Source of the DNA: Heterodera schachtii
Lineage: Eukaryota > Nematoda > Chromadorea > Rhabditida > Heteroderidae
NCBI GenBank assembly: GCA_023374025.1
Contig: SIJG01000005.1
Coordinates: 1,925,245-1,989,244 of the forward strand
DNA length: 64,000 nucleotides
Reading direction: 5' to 3'
Shown here: in pieces, positions 12,333 to 24,235 of the stretch
Layout: the number at the start of each line of letters is the position of its first letter
Position numbering within the stretch: position 1 is the first letter of the stretch
The notes under the pieces: model-generated
Told to the model about the DNA's origin: nothing
The model's database searches: none
The model's input: the letters and a program-made list of their open reading frames with translations, nothing else
Position numbers and translations under genes: made by a program

Positions 12333-13280
12333 ACATCAAAGAATAACAAAAATTTATATTTTACATACATATTTTTATATTGACAATTTTACAAGATAAT
12401 CGAAATGTCTAAAAATGACAAAAACATTCAGCAAATCAACAAATTTAAATGCTATTTTCGAGCTTGTTTCTTTATAGCATATGCGCAATTAGTAATTTTA
12501 CACCTTTAAAATGAAAAAATTATAAACGAAGCTCGGAAATGCAATTAGTGGTAATTGTTAGAGACATGCGAAGCACAAATATTACCATCCTGTCAAAATT
12601 TTTGAACTTTTTATGCAGTCGAACTTTTTTTTTTTTTACAAAAATCTGTCTGTTTTCAAAACTCAAAAATTTCATGCCAATTTTTACGTTTTCTACGAAC
12701 TGAATAAGGAAATCTGACTTTTTTTAAACTTCTTCATATAGAGAGAGCACGGAGACCTTTTGACCCTTTGAATTTCATTTAAATTTTATATTTACATTTC
12801 GCAATATTTGGTATTTTATTTTGTTTTGAATTTTCCATTTTGACATAGATTCGTTTTCTTCTCTTTTCCTTTTAAAAATGAAATTATATCTTTGTTATTT
12901 TTCTTCTCGGCAATAAATTAATAAAATCGTCGAAAAGACTTTGGTTCTTTTTCGAATTGACTTTGAGTTTGGTTTAATTGTGTTTAAACTGTCTTTTCCA
13001 GGGGCAACTGAGGGAATGAGTAGTTTTCTTCTTATGTGTAACCCGTGGTGAACCGAAGTTACAAAAGTATCAATGATAATAATAATAATATTTAATTTAA
13101 TTATTATTTTGATTATTAACTATGTTTGAACTTATTGTTAGTCAAATTAATGAAACTTGGTATTCTCCACGAATCCTCTACTATTTTATGTAATTAAAAA
13201 TCTAGCAAAAATTTACAAACAGATAAAACAAAAAGCTAAGTATGAATTTATTATTTAGCAAATAAAATTAAAAGAACAAT
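12333..13280. other. AT-rich intergenic stretch
   Basis: No coding frame with good composition, RNA gene or bounded element is seen between the MITE at 11876 and the small ORF at 13281. A short ATA/AAT run lies near 13075-13090. Confidence 0.5.
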
Positions 13281-13580
13281 TTAAATGAATTTTTTAATTG
13301 GAGTGATTTGACAAAAAATTGTCATAATTAAAAAAATAAAATTCAAAAATTCGCGGTCAAAATTACCGTGAATCACGGCTTTCTTTACATTACGATCAAC
13401 ATTGTATAAATTAACGGTCAAATTAAGATTCCGGGTTTTCTTAGTCACGGCAACCTTAAGCCCATAATGGCACTTTTTGCATAACGACCCCAACACGCGT
13501 AGCCCTAGGAATAAGATGACGTCAATTATAATAAGAATAATATAAAAATGAACAATAGAATTATATTCTTTATTTAACAT
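13281..13580 (-). CDS. Hypothetical 99-aa ORF, doubtful
   Basis: A complete ATG-to-stop frame runs opposite the start of the second secreted-protein gene. Residues 9-28 are hydrophobic and could be a signal anchor. Residues 33-36 contain CKKC, followed by an alternating stretch (about 40-78) that could be beta-rich. I recognise no family. The base composition is as AT-rich as its surroundings and no splice partner was found, so it may be chance. Confidence 0.25.
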   Translation of the reverse strand: MLNKEYNSIVHFYIILIIIDVILFLGLRVLGSLCKKCHYGLKVAVTKKTRNLNLTVNLYNVDRNVKKAVIHGNFDREFLNFIFLIMTIFCQITPIKKFI

Positions 13581-13708
13581 TTATATATTGGTAAATTGAT
13601 TATTTTTATAAAAAGAAATGCTTTTTGTATAAATATTTTATTTCCCATATTTGGCATATATTTTAGTCATTTTATATGTTAGTATATAAAATTTTCTTCA
13701 GCAAATAA

Positions 13709-15183
13709 ATGGGAATTGTAATTATATTTTACATATTTTTCGCCTTTTTTAATTACGAAACATTTGTCTTGGGGAGTTGTTTAAAGGCCAATTATAAATT
13801 TGACAAGGATTCTCCTCCGCCTAAAGAATTGGATTTATTTGCTCAGTTGAGAGGCAAGACATTTGAAGGTAAATTTCAGTAAATTCAAAAAATAGAAAAA
13901 TGGAGAATTGGGACCGGGACGGCGCCCCCCCCTAAAAAATGAAAATTTTCAAAATTTTATCCAATAAATTTTTTTCTTTACAAAATTTTTAATTAAAAAT
14001 TTTTATATTTTTTTCGAAAATGCATAATTTAAAAAATATGAGGAAAGAACGAAATAGGAAAAGAATAAAAGATAATAATGAAATTTAGAAATACTTCAAA
14101 GATCGGATAGAATTGAGGAGGAAAATGAACAATTTGAGAAAAGAAAAAGTTTGGAACGGATGGGCCAACCGACAAAAAACAAAGGCAATAATAATTAATT
14201 AATTAATTAGGGCATAAAATAATGAAAAAATTGAGAATTTATAATAGAAAATCAATTAGTTTAGGTATTGCAGATTTGGGAAACTCTTTTCGAGAAACTC
14301 GAAAATTCAAAAATGCCAATGACGAATTGCCAATGAAATCAGCTCAAGGAAATGTTTCAAAACGGGAAAGTTTTTCTGAACAAAGTAACAAAGATAAAGG
14401 TAAAAAAAGTACAGAAAGAATGAAATTCTGTTTATTTATTTTTGGCGTAATCGTGACAGCAGGACACGCAATTACGGATTGCTAAGAATAAATTACGGAT
14501 TGCTAAAATTATGGGCTTTTGGGGGTCCGAGGGTTTGCGTTTGTGGATTTGGATTTGGTCCGTTTTCCGTGATTAACCCGCATTTTTGACCAGAAGGGAC
14601 CTGAATATAAAATTTAAACACATTTTAACTTTTTCCAAGTGGTTATGTTTTACATGGATTAGTGGCTAAGCTTTCAGTTCATCTTCATTTTTGCCTTTTC
14701 ATTTTTTGAATTATTATTTAATTACTAACGCATAACTCAACTTTGCACCTTAGGTTTTCAAAATTATATCAACAAAAAATTATACTTTTATGAACTTAGC
14801 TTTTTTTTCTGTCAGAAAGTTTTTTTTAGTAAAAATTAAAATCACAAATTCCGTTGGCAACAAAGACGTGCAATTAGGACGAAGCAGAAGCACAAGTATA
14901 ATTGGAAGATTTGCCAAGGAAAATTGTAAGTTACAGCAGAAAAATTTAGGAGTATCATAAAAAAATTTTAAAAATTAAAATGATCCATTAACATAATTAA
15001 TAATTTAATTAATTTGTTCAAGTCAATGACAAATTGCGACTTTCACTGAATAAAAATGGAGCAAAACAAATGGAAATTGAAAAGCCAAACTCACTGCAAG
15101 AGCTTTTCAAAATAGACCGTCCTTACAAAGCAAAGCCAAAAAGTGAAAAGGCGGCAAAAAGCAGCAGAAAGGCGGCGAAGTAG
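13709..15183 (+). CDS. Putative secreted protein B (five exons, 215 aa), paralogue of the gene at 8003
   Basis: The exons are 13709-13868, 14089-14184, 14265-14399, 14830-14925 and 15023-15183. All introns are phase 1. Intron 2 appears to start with GC (14185-14186). Residues 1-22 form a signal peptide with Cys at 24. Residues 147-159 read GRSRSTSIIGRFA, identical to the paralogue. The last 18 residues (about 198-215) are rich in Lys, Ser and Ala, like a nuclear-localisation or nucleic-acid-binding tail. The paralogue lacks this tail and stops earlier. Exons 3 and 4 match the paralogue in length, and the introns are short and free of MITEs. I know no named family for it. A secreted, fast-evolving, tandem pair suggests an effector-type role, which is inference only. 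Confidence 0.78.
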
Positions 15184-16261
15184 TAAAGTGTCGGACGGCA
15201 CCGAAAGAGCGATGGGGGAATTTTTTAAAATTTGTGATTTTAAAAGAATTTGTGAACTCTGAGCACCCATTTTTAGCTTTGAATTTATAATCCATCAAAA
15301 TTGTGCATTTTTTGGGAAAATTGTGTGAAAGGGGGCAAAAATTTTCTCGTTTAGACACATTTAGTATTAAAAAAATCTAAATGTTTTTGGGCTTTTAAAC
15401 AAATTTTAAATTAGGAAATTCACTTGGGTTTTTAAAGGAAATTTCATAGAACATTTTTGCCATTACTCTCGAATCAGAGAATGTCAAAGCTCTGAAAACG
15501 CATAAACCTACTCACTACCCGTGAACTTTTGTTGCAAAATTAGAGCCCTAATTCCCATTCCTTACCATTTTTCATTATAATCTTTCGTTGTATAAATTTC
15601 TGATTTGCATCAATTCACATCTGGCATCGTTTGTTTCATATATCTTATGAGATGAAATGTTTTGAAATAAATTCATTTCTAAGGATTCATTTATTAAGAT
15701 AAATTAAATGTTAAATTTTGAATTATTAGAGAAAATTTAAAATATTCAAAAGTATTCATTATCTTATTACGCAAATAAATCAATAAATCTTCTAGGTAAA
15801 AATATATTATGTGTTAAAATTCTATTTATAATTTATTTTTACAAATGAGTTTTAAAATCACCTCACATATCAATCATTCCAATGAGGGCAATGACAATTG
15901 GGCAGGGAAAATTTGAATCAAAAATTTTGTAATTTAAAAGAAGATATTTTGCGATAATGTGCCGAATTGTACAAAATTTATTCGGAAATGCATCTTTAAT
16001 AAAATAAAAATCTGAAAATTATCTTTGATTTTCGATGTGCTTATTATGTACGCTTTAGTTCGTGCCGGATTGCCTGTACTGTTGTAAGAAATGGCATTTA
16101 TTTCAAAAAGCGGTAACAAATTCCGTTCTTTAAATAAACATAAATATTCATTTGATTAACCAAAAATTGAATTAATTCTTAATTAAAATATTTTTATTGT
16201 TTTGATTATTAGGTAAACATATACAGAGATCACAGATCATCAACAATTTTTTTTCACTTTT
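15184..16261. other. Spacer between secreted-protein gene B and the innexin 3' end
   Basis: The two genes are convergent, so this interval should hold both 3' ends. Only short low-quality frames occur. Nothing else is recognised. Confidence 0.5.
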
Positions 16262-19200
16262 CTATTGCAAATAATTGGCCATTTCTTCATCATAAAATCC
16301 CTTCTCAATCGATTGGTCACTGATCGGTGCAATGAAAATTGGCTCATTAACCGTCAATTGTTCTTAAAAAAGCAATATAAAATAATTAAAAATGTATTTA
16401 ATAATTTTAAATGTTAATTTTAAAAAAAAACAGCAAAACCATGGCAAATTGTTAAGAAAGCGTGACGAATCGGCGGATTGAGGCGAACTGGTGGAATCTT
16501 CATTGTTTTGTTTCACTTCGCCTGCATAATGATTTGGCAGATCAGCTTTTTCTATGAATTTCAAAATATTATTAAATAATTATTTAATTAAAAATGATCA
16601 GATTAACAAAAAGTTATTAGATGTTGACAGATTATGCAAGCAATAAATTCTTAAATCCGCCAAAAATTGTGATGGAAAAATTATCTATTTTGAAACCGAA
16701 TTCATTTCTATCCATTGGCGGATTAAGAAAAGTCTCATTTGTCAGCATCATATTAGCAGACTTACTAAGCATACATAAATCGAAAGAGCACAAGACAAAA
16801 GACACTAATGCCTATCATCATCATTAATTAGCCCTTCCCATGTGATGAGTTTTAGCCTCCACAATTAATTTGCTTAGGGCCTGAAGGGGTCTGGATGCTG
16901 ACCGGGATTATTTACAAAATTATGGGTTTCCGTGTATATTTCTGAATTATCAACACCAATTCAGAACCAAAAAAAAAAGAAAACCCAAGCATGAAACCCG
17001 GGTTAATTAATTACAGAATTAGCTAATTACCTTTTATTTCGTCCATAAATGGCGCTTGTAGCTGTTGCCAATTAGGAACGCTCACCTTCTTTGGGCTCAT
17101 TTCACGCGAAGATGCCGGACTGTTTGTTTGTGATTTATCGAGGCTTAAACAAAAAAACAATTGAAGAATATTTAAATAATTTTTTTTTTCGGTACTAATA
17201 CGTTAAATTGACCATTAATTGGTTTTTTTATTACTTTTTGACAAGCCGTTTTAATGATGGTGAAGGTGCCGGTGGAGGTATGAGCTTTTCATTTGCAAAT
17301 TTATCACCGAATGTTATTGAAGGAGGCGGCAAACCAACATTTGAAGGACGACGAGAAGGCGACCTAATTGTTTTGAGAATTAATTTTTTAAAAAATAACA
17401 AATAATTTTCTTTAGTGATTTAATTTCTAAAATTGGTTTTTTATTACTTTAAATGACTGTGCCGTCGCCGTTTTCGCAAATTATTCAAAGCATTTTCCAA
17501 GTGATGATCATCTGAAAAATGAAATCAAAATTATATTAAAAAATGTTTATATATTTTATTTAATTACTTGTCGGAAATTCGCCCTCCGGGTATGAATTGC
17601 TCCTTTTTAGCTCAATGCATTCGCCGCCAACAAAAGAAATCCACAGGGACTGGACCAATTCAGTACCAAAAATTACTGAAAAAGAATTTTGGCAAATAAA
17701 ACAAAATTACAAGGGCAGGGAGGGATTTTTAAAGTAAATAATTATTTTATTCGAAATGAAAATAAGAAAGAAAATACACATTTTTCATATGATTTGAAGA
17801 AGCTTCTAGACCAACTTTATAATCCATCCTATTTCTTATCAATTGTCTTTCTACCGATTATTTAAAAGTACCTATTTTTGTACCTGTTTTTTCAGAATTT
17901 TCAGAAAATTGCAAACAAAAACCCAATAATTAAAAAAGAAAAAAGCACTTCTAAACTTCTTTTTGGAACATAATTTTGGCTATTTAAAATTTTTACTCCT
18001 TTCAAGTTTTTTTTTTAATTATTAAATAATCTTCTATAATAATAAAATTTCGGCTTTTTGAGTGTTTTTCAAGCTAATCGTAAAAAAAAAAAAAAAATTA
18101 TTTATCGATTTTCGTATATATTTGCGTTTTTGTAATTTTCACAATTACTTTGCAATTTTTTATGCCTATTTAATTAGTTATTTAGCGATTTTCTTATCTA
18201 AAAATCCCAGTCATACAATTAGTAATTAAATAATTAATTACCCCCTGTGTGTAATGTTAACATTCGTATGACAAAAAGGCCATCATGACGCAAATAATCG
18301 TCGATAAAGCGGCGCACATCCTTCTTGCTCGCTGAATGTTTTTGTTTAAAAAAGAATAACTTAAAATACAGTAAAATTACTTGGTCTATTCGAGAGTCAA
18401 AATTTTCAGAGACCCGAGAATTTTGAATTTTTTCAAAAATTTTTAACGAAAGAAAATCATTTGCTATTAAATTTTGCTTTTTACATAAACTTTTTATAGA
18501 AAATGCAAACATTTGACCTTACCCTAACGAAAAATTGTGACACTTTTTAAAATTTGGTCAAATTTGTAAATAAAATTTTAAAAACCAATTTGACGTTTTT
18601 GAATCATTTTGAAATATTCAGAATAAAACTAAATTACCATCAGGATCGAATGGAATTTCGCACATTTCCAAATGTTGGGAAATAAAGCGACGATTTGGCC
18701 ACGGAAAAACAAAAACAAAAAGCCAATAGAGAAAAGAGCCAACGGTCAGCAGCAAAAGGCACAAATACCTTAGAGAAAAATAAGCCATTAAATGATATTC
18801 ATTTAAATATATTAAACAAATAAATTGGAGCAAAAACATTTAAAAAATGAATTAATTATTAGAAATTTACAAATAAATAATAATAAATAATTTCTGACCA
18901 AAACCAAAGCAGAACAAAAATTTTTTCATTGAATATGTTGATGATGAGAACACATTGAATGGTATATTCTTGAAGATTTCCCATTACGCGGACCTGTGCT
19001 TTTATTCATTAGCTTTTTTTAAAACATCGCATTTTATTACAACAAGTCTTTTTCCAAAATAAGGACAAAAGGTTTCAAATTTTGTCAAAATTTTTGGTCA
19101 ATTTTAAAAGAACTTATTGAGACGATGGGTTCGACAGACATTGCCGGGAAAAAGCTTAAAAATAAATTGCCAAAAAAATTTGTTGAAATTTTATGTCTGC

Positions 19201-21662
19201 CAACACTAAAAAAAGGAAAATGGTTCAAACAAATACCCGCCAAATAAGGACAAATTTTATAAATAAGAATATATAATTAGCATGTCTGTCTGTATAAATT
19301 AAAAAAAATAATAAATAAATGATTAAGCACCTGAAAATCGCAGAGCGAAACACGTGGGAAAATGCCACTTTGCTCCCAATTGGTGCCATTCAACAAATCA
19401 ACAACGGCACCAAATCCATACAATTGGTAACGATCCGTTTCGAGAAAACTGAATCACAATAAAAATAAATTATTAAAATAAGAAAAAAATAATCTCAAAA
19501 ATTAAAATATTTTAAATATTAATTAATTATTTTAAAATTAAATTAATAAAAAAAAATGCTTAAAGGTTAAAAATTTTGTAAAAGTCATTAAAATAAGGCT
19601 GGGATTATCCAAACCCTCTCTCCAAGTACAGGAAATCCCGCTCACGAAAATCACGTTAAAACCAAGGATCAGTTATTAAAATTTAAGCAGTCATAAATTT
19701 TGTAATATTTATTAGCTATTCATTTAAAAATAAAAAGTTTAAAAATTTGTGCCGTTTATTTATTTGTCGGCTCGCCTATTCATCAGCAGTAATTGCGCGA
19801 AAACGTTGGACAAATAGGCAAATTTTGTCAACAAATACATGGAAGTGACAAATGAAGTTGAGTAAGGCAAATTGAGCATACGGAGAATACTGTGGGGACG
19901 AATTTGATGACGATGAAGCCGTTTATGGAAGCGAAGAGCACCCTAATTGATGAAATAATAATTAGAAATAATGATGGATTTAATTAAATGGAAAATAATG
20001 CATTTTTAAAAAGTTATCGTTTTTGTTATTTAGTCATTGAAGATGACTAAAATTCAATTTCTGGCACAATTCCTGAATTGTTCCATAGTTTGTGCCATTG
20101 GAAAAACCCAAAAAAAAGGCCCAAAAATTTCGCTAAATTTTTGTAAAAGAAAATAAAATTTTTGATACACCTGCAAATGAACTGTTAATGCACGCAGATT
20201 AACTTTGCGAATTTCTGGCTTAATATTATTTGGGTCGGAAGACATTTTGACAATTTCTGCGATTTTTATGCCTTGAAATAAATAATAATTTTGAAAGCCG
20301 ATAAATTATTTTCCCATTTTTTTACCGGAATGCCCTGACATATAACGCCAAAGAATTGATGGAAGTCTGAAGAAGGCAGCCTCAATCAACAAGAAAAAAG
20401 GCACCTAGAGAGAATAGACTGGTAAAAAAACTTTGGTTTTAAGCGGGATTTTGCAGCTAATAACCAAGGGGGGGACAATTGCTCCCCCTCTCCCCGAAAT
20501 GAAAAATTTTAAAAATTTCCAAGAAAAAATGCATGCGTAATTTTGAAAAATTTCTTATCAATTTCATTAAAATTCCAAAATTTAAGTTCCTGCTTTTTCG
20601 TCCGGCATTAAAAATTTTGAAAATTAAGTGGTAAAAAATTTTGACCCTAAGAACAAAAAAAGTTCTTCGGGTTTCCGATCTGAATTTTTTTTTCTGGCTA
20701 TGCGCCTGAGCTACTTAACCCCTCCCCCGCCCCTCCGAATTTTTCAGTCGTTGGCGCAAAAAGGAAAAACCATTGTACGATGGTGCCATTGGGCGGTGCC
20801 ACCGGCGGGAAAGGATTTATCGGTAGAATTTGTAATTTTTACTCTCATTTTTCTTTTAAATTATTTTCGGGGATGGGAGTGGCCAATCCTTGGCATTATG
20901 TTTAGCGACGCATGTTAACGCCCACCCATTGATAATAGCTGATCCGACGCTGTTTTCGTTCCATTTTTTCCAAACTCTCAACGTTTGTTGACGGTGCAAC
21001 AAAATAAGTGTCTTGGGCCCAACAGTAATTTTCGGCGTACTGTAATTAATTAATTGAGAAATCCTGAATTCTCTCATTTACTTCTTCCCAAGAGCTGGAA
21101 AATATGTCCGGAGTTAAACATTCAATTGGTTTGCCACCGAATTGCTGAAATTTTGTCATTAGTTTAATAAAAAAAAACATTTAATTAATGAATATAAAAA
21201 TTAAATAAATAATTCAATTAAAAGGAACTTTAAATTATTAATGTAAATTTTGAAAAAAAAATTATACAGAATATTTCCTTACCCTTAAGATTTTTATTCA
21301 ATATTACAGTGTTTTTTTCAAAATTAATCTAATTGTTTTTTAAGTAAATTGATTAACATTTTTAATTAATTTTTATAATTTTTAAATTTTATTAATATTA
21401 ATCAAATTAAATATTGGAAATTAAATATTAATTTATAAAATAATATTAAAAGCAAATTTAAAAAATGACCTTAAAGCTGACTAAAACTGACAGCCCAATG
21501 AGTAAATTTGTTGTAAAAAAGCTATGCAAACGATCAACAAAATCGCGATCATCAATTTCGGACACATAACGCATCATTGAAAGGACCTAACAAAGAACAG
21601 AAAATAAAATAATAATTTAAAAAATAAAATAAATTTAATTGACTTACCGTTGTGAGAACCAT
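16262..21662 (-). CDS. Innexin gap-junction protein with long C-terminal tail (inx-10/inx-11-like)
   Basis: Innexins form invertebrate gap-junction channels in the plasma membrane. The exons, 5' to 3', are 21648-21662, 21470-21586, 21082-21144, 20926-21039, 20326-20404, 20171-20256, 19776-19942, 19331-19448, 18899-18993, 18638-18768, 18242-18331, 17568-17675, 17448-17511, 17235-17363, 17031-17143, 16440-16551 and 16262-16362. All but the last junction keep phase. The product has the N-terminal [17 protein letters not shown] block, the innexin hallmark YYQW, two loop-1 cysteines, [14 protein letters not shown], and LWFWYL at the last membrane span. The match to C. elegans INX-10/11 is from memory. 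The tail after RRRHSH (about 190 residues) is Pro/Ser-rich. Intron 7 starts with GC (19774-19775). The last exon, ending TAG 16262-16264, needs phase 1 but exon 16 ends in phase 2. So that end is uncertain. Confidence 0.96.
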
Positions 21663-22379
21663 TTTGAGGGGTTTTTAAATGAAAATAATAATAATAAAAA
21701 TATCTGAAAATAAATTGCATTTAAAATTCCATTCCTCCGATATTTTGAAATTGTATTTGGCCAACCCATCAAGAAGAATAAATAAATGAATGCGAGGAAT
21801 GTTTATCGATCCTTTTCTGCGGAAAATGGCCACATTCTCTCCACAAAACATATGGCTTTATCGCGTGGGGACAAATGGCAAAAAAAAAAGATGAAAATGA
21901 TCAAAGATGAGAGAGAGAGAGAAAGCAAATTGAAAAGTGATTAATTAAAAATATATTAATTGAGAGAGTGAGTGAATAAATAATTATGGATAAATTAAAA
22001 AATAGTAAATGATTTTTTTTAATTTAACATTTTAAGAATTTTAATATGCGAATAGAGATTATAATTAAAAATAATAATATAAAAATAGAAATTGAAAAAA
22101 TATTTATTTGCAAACTTTTCAGCATTTATTTATAGCAGCTTTTAAACAAATTTGAAAAAGGAAAATAACCAAACCACAAATAGCTAAAAAATAGTTTTGT
22201 TTTTGTGGGAAACAAATATTTGGAAAAGCTTTAAGAAAGCAAACAAAAAGCTAAGGCCATCCAAGACAAAGGGAAAAAATAATGAGGAGGAAAAGAGCGA
22301 AGAAATGAAGAAATAGCATAGGAAAAGAGAAAGAACAAAAAAGAGACATTTAGCCAAACGCAAATGCCACTCAAACCGA
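21663..22379. other. Upstream region of the innexin gene
   Basis: AT- and GA-rich sequence precedes the innexin start codon (21660-21662). It should contain promoter elements, but none can be named. A short GA run lies near 21907-21925. No coding sequence is seen. Confidence 0.5.
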
Positions 22380-22490
22380 GTGAGAGAGAGAGAGAGAGAG
22401 AGAAGAGAGAGAGAGACAGACCGAGGAGAGAGAGCGGAGATAAAGAGAGAGCGGAGAGAGAGAGAGAGAAAGAGAGAGGGAGAGAGAGCG

Positions 22491-22522
<32 letters not shown>

Positions 22523-22568
22523 AGAGAGAGACAGACCGAGGAGAGAGAGCGGAGATAAAGAGAGAGCG

Positions 22569-22599
<31 letters not shown>

Positions 22600-22677
22600 G
22601 GAGAGAGAGCGGAGAGAGAGAGAGAGAGAGAGAGTAGAGAGAGAGAGACAGACCGAGGAGAGAGAGCGGCTGAGAGA
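22380..22677. repeat. GA microsatellite with a 115-117 bp higher-order period
   Basis: A nearly pure GAGAGA tract is interrupted by a GACAGACCGAG word at about 22415, 22530 and 22647. The interruptions sit in matching context, so the array is about 2.3 copies of a 115-117 bp unit and not a simple dinucleotide run. Long Arg/Glu or Ser/Leu frames across it are artefacts. Confidence 0.9.
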
Positions 22678-22784
22678 AAGTGGAAAATCCGAAAATTGCC
22701 AGGAGGCCGAAACAATGTAAAAAGTTTAATTATTTATTCGGCATGTTCGTATTACAGTGTTCCTAAATTTTTAGATTTGTGTTT

Positions 22785-23811
22785 TTAAGAATTGGACAAA
22801 TTTTCGGAAAGTCCAATCTTATTTGAAACTTCTAGGCTTTTCTGAAACAGAAAAATATATTTTTTATGCATAAAAACAATTCCTTTTTTGGATGCCCCGC
22901 GCTTTAACCGTCTAGCAGCTAGCTCTTCTTCCTTACAGAATACAGCTTTAAATCCATAAAGCAAATACCATTTCGTTTGGAAATTGCCATTGATCATGCC
23001 AGAAAAGGTCCAATTGGTCAAAGTGCCGATTTGGCATCCTAATAATTGCATTATCCATGCTTTCATGGTGCAGTTGCAGCTGCGACTGATGAACAGCTTC
23101 ATCTCCTGCTGCTGTTTCATTATCCTAAAGTGCACGGCTCGCCGTTTGTTTTTCCATCAAAAAGAAGTGAAAATTGACGTTGATTTTCCCAAAGATTGTA
23201 ACTTAATTTATTAATGAATTAACAAACTCAATAATTTTTAATTTATGACAATTATTTTAATAATTAATTTTACCCTAACTGATTAAGCGGAAGATTGATG
23301 CCTCCAGCATAATTGTGCCAAAAAATGTGCTGTTGTTCATTAACATTGGCACTGTTCGCAGTTTAATGTCACGCCAATGAGTTGAGCCATTTCTATGGTC
23401 ATTCTTGGCCATTCTTTCTGCGGATTCACTTGTAATCGGATTGTCCTTGATTTAAATTAATTAATTAATATTAATTAATTAGGCAGACTTATTAAATGAA
23501 GAAAGTTTACCTCTTTATCATCAATTGTTAATTGCTCTTTTCACTTAAATTGGCAACAGTGTCCAATGATTGCCCCGTCTTTTTTGTGATTTTACTCGTC
23601 CTATTGTTGGACGAGCATTGTTCAGAAACGCAAATTTTGATTTCTTGCACTCCATCAGTGCCATTCGTCAAATGAAAACTTTAAAATTTAAGGCAAAACT
23701 TAAAAAATGCAAAAATTAAAAGATTTCTTACGGTAGGCAGGTCGCTAATTTATCATAGGACAAATTTAAAAGGACGATGATTGGGCAATAAATGAATTTT
23801 GTTGAAGTGAA
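22785..23811 (-). CDS. Unrecognised multi-exon gene, 5' end not found
   Basis: Coding-like blocks follow one another on the minus strand. Block 1 (23732-23811) joins block 2 in phase, giving a Cys-containing, probably extracellular stretch (KLATCLP, then EIKICVSEQCSS). Block 2 switches frame at 23538-23541, where one extra A in an AAAA run would restore a frame running to a GT donor after DDKE. Block 3 (about 23300-23445) holds GSTHWRDIKLRTVPMLMNN. Two later blocks end with a Lys/Arg-rich region and a stop at 22785-22787. The join between blocks 3 and 4 is unclear; a GC donor after MLE would work. I recognise no domain. No start codon or signal peptide was identified. It lies head-to-tail upstream of the innexin on the same strand. 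Confidence 0.5.
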
Positions 23812-24102
23812 TCTTCGACTTTTTTTTTGGTTGTTAAGTGAAAAAAAAATTATGAGGCCTAAACGGTATAAGAGCCGAAAAAGTGCATTGACCGTACACT
23901 CCCAAAGAATAAAAAAAAATTAATTTAAATTTTTAAAAATTATTTTGCCGATCAATGAAAAGAAATGGGAAAATGGACGAACAATTCAGCATATTTTGGT
24001 GATTAGCTAACAAAACGCAATGGAAATTAACGAAAATGAAAACCTGAAAAATTCATTTACATAAAATTACTTAAATAAATTAATTATTTTTCACATATGT
24101 GG

Positions 24103-24163
24103 CAGGGATGGAATTCCGAGGCACCAAAAATTTTTCGGAAGTCGTAATTCCGTGCCATCTCTG
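24103..24163. mobile_element. 61-bp hAT micro-MITE
   Basis: The element starts CAGGGATGGAATTCCGAGG and ends GGAATT-type sequence followed by GCCATCTCTG reading outwards. It is flanked by a perfect 8-bp duplication, ATATGTGG, at 24095-24102 and 24164-24171. It matches both ends of the 797-bp element at 2947-3743 with nearly the whole interior gone, so it is an extreme internal deletion that still transposed. Confidence 0.85.
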
Positions 24164-24235
24164 ATATGTGGTGCCCGTCACCGGCATCTCTTTTTACGAT
24201 TTTTTGAAAAAATGCGGTAAATATAAACACGATTC

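Noticed and set aside
16621..16827. Open frames on both strands inside innexin intron 15
   Set aside because: Neither joins exons 15 and 16 in phase, so it was not added as an exon.
22364..22715. Long Arg/Glu and Ser/Leu open frames on both strands
   Set aside because: They are translations of the GA microsatellite and have no other coding evidence.
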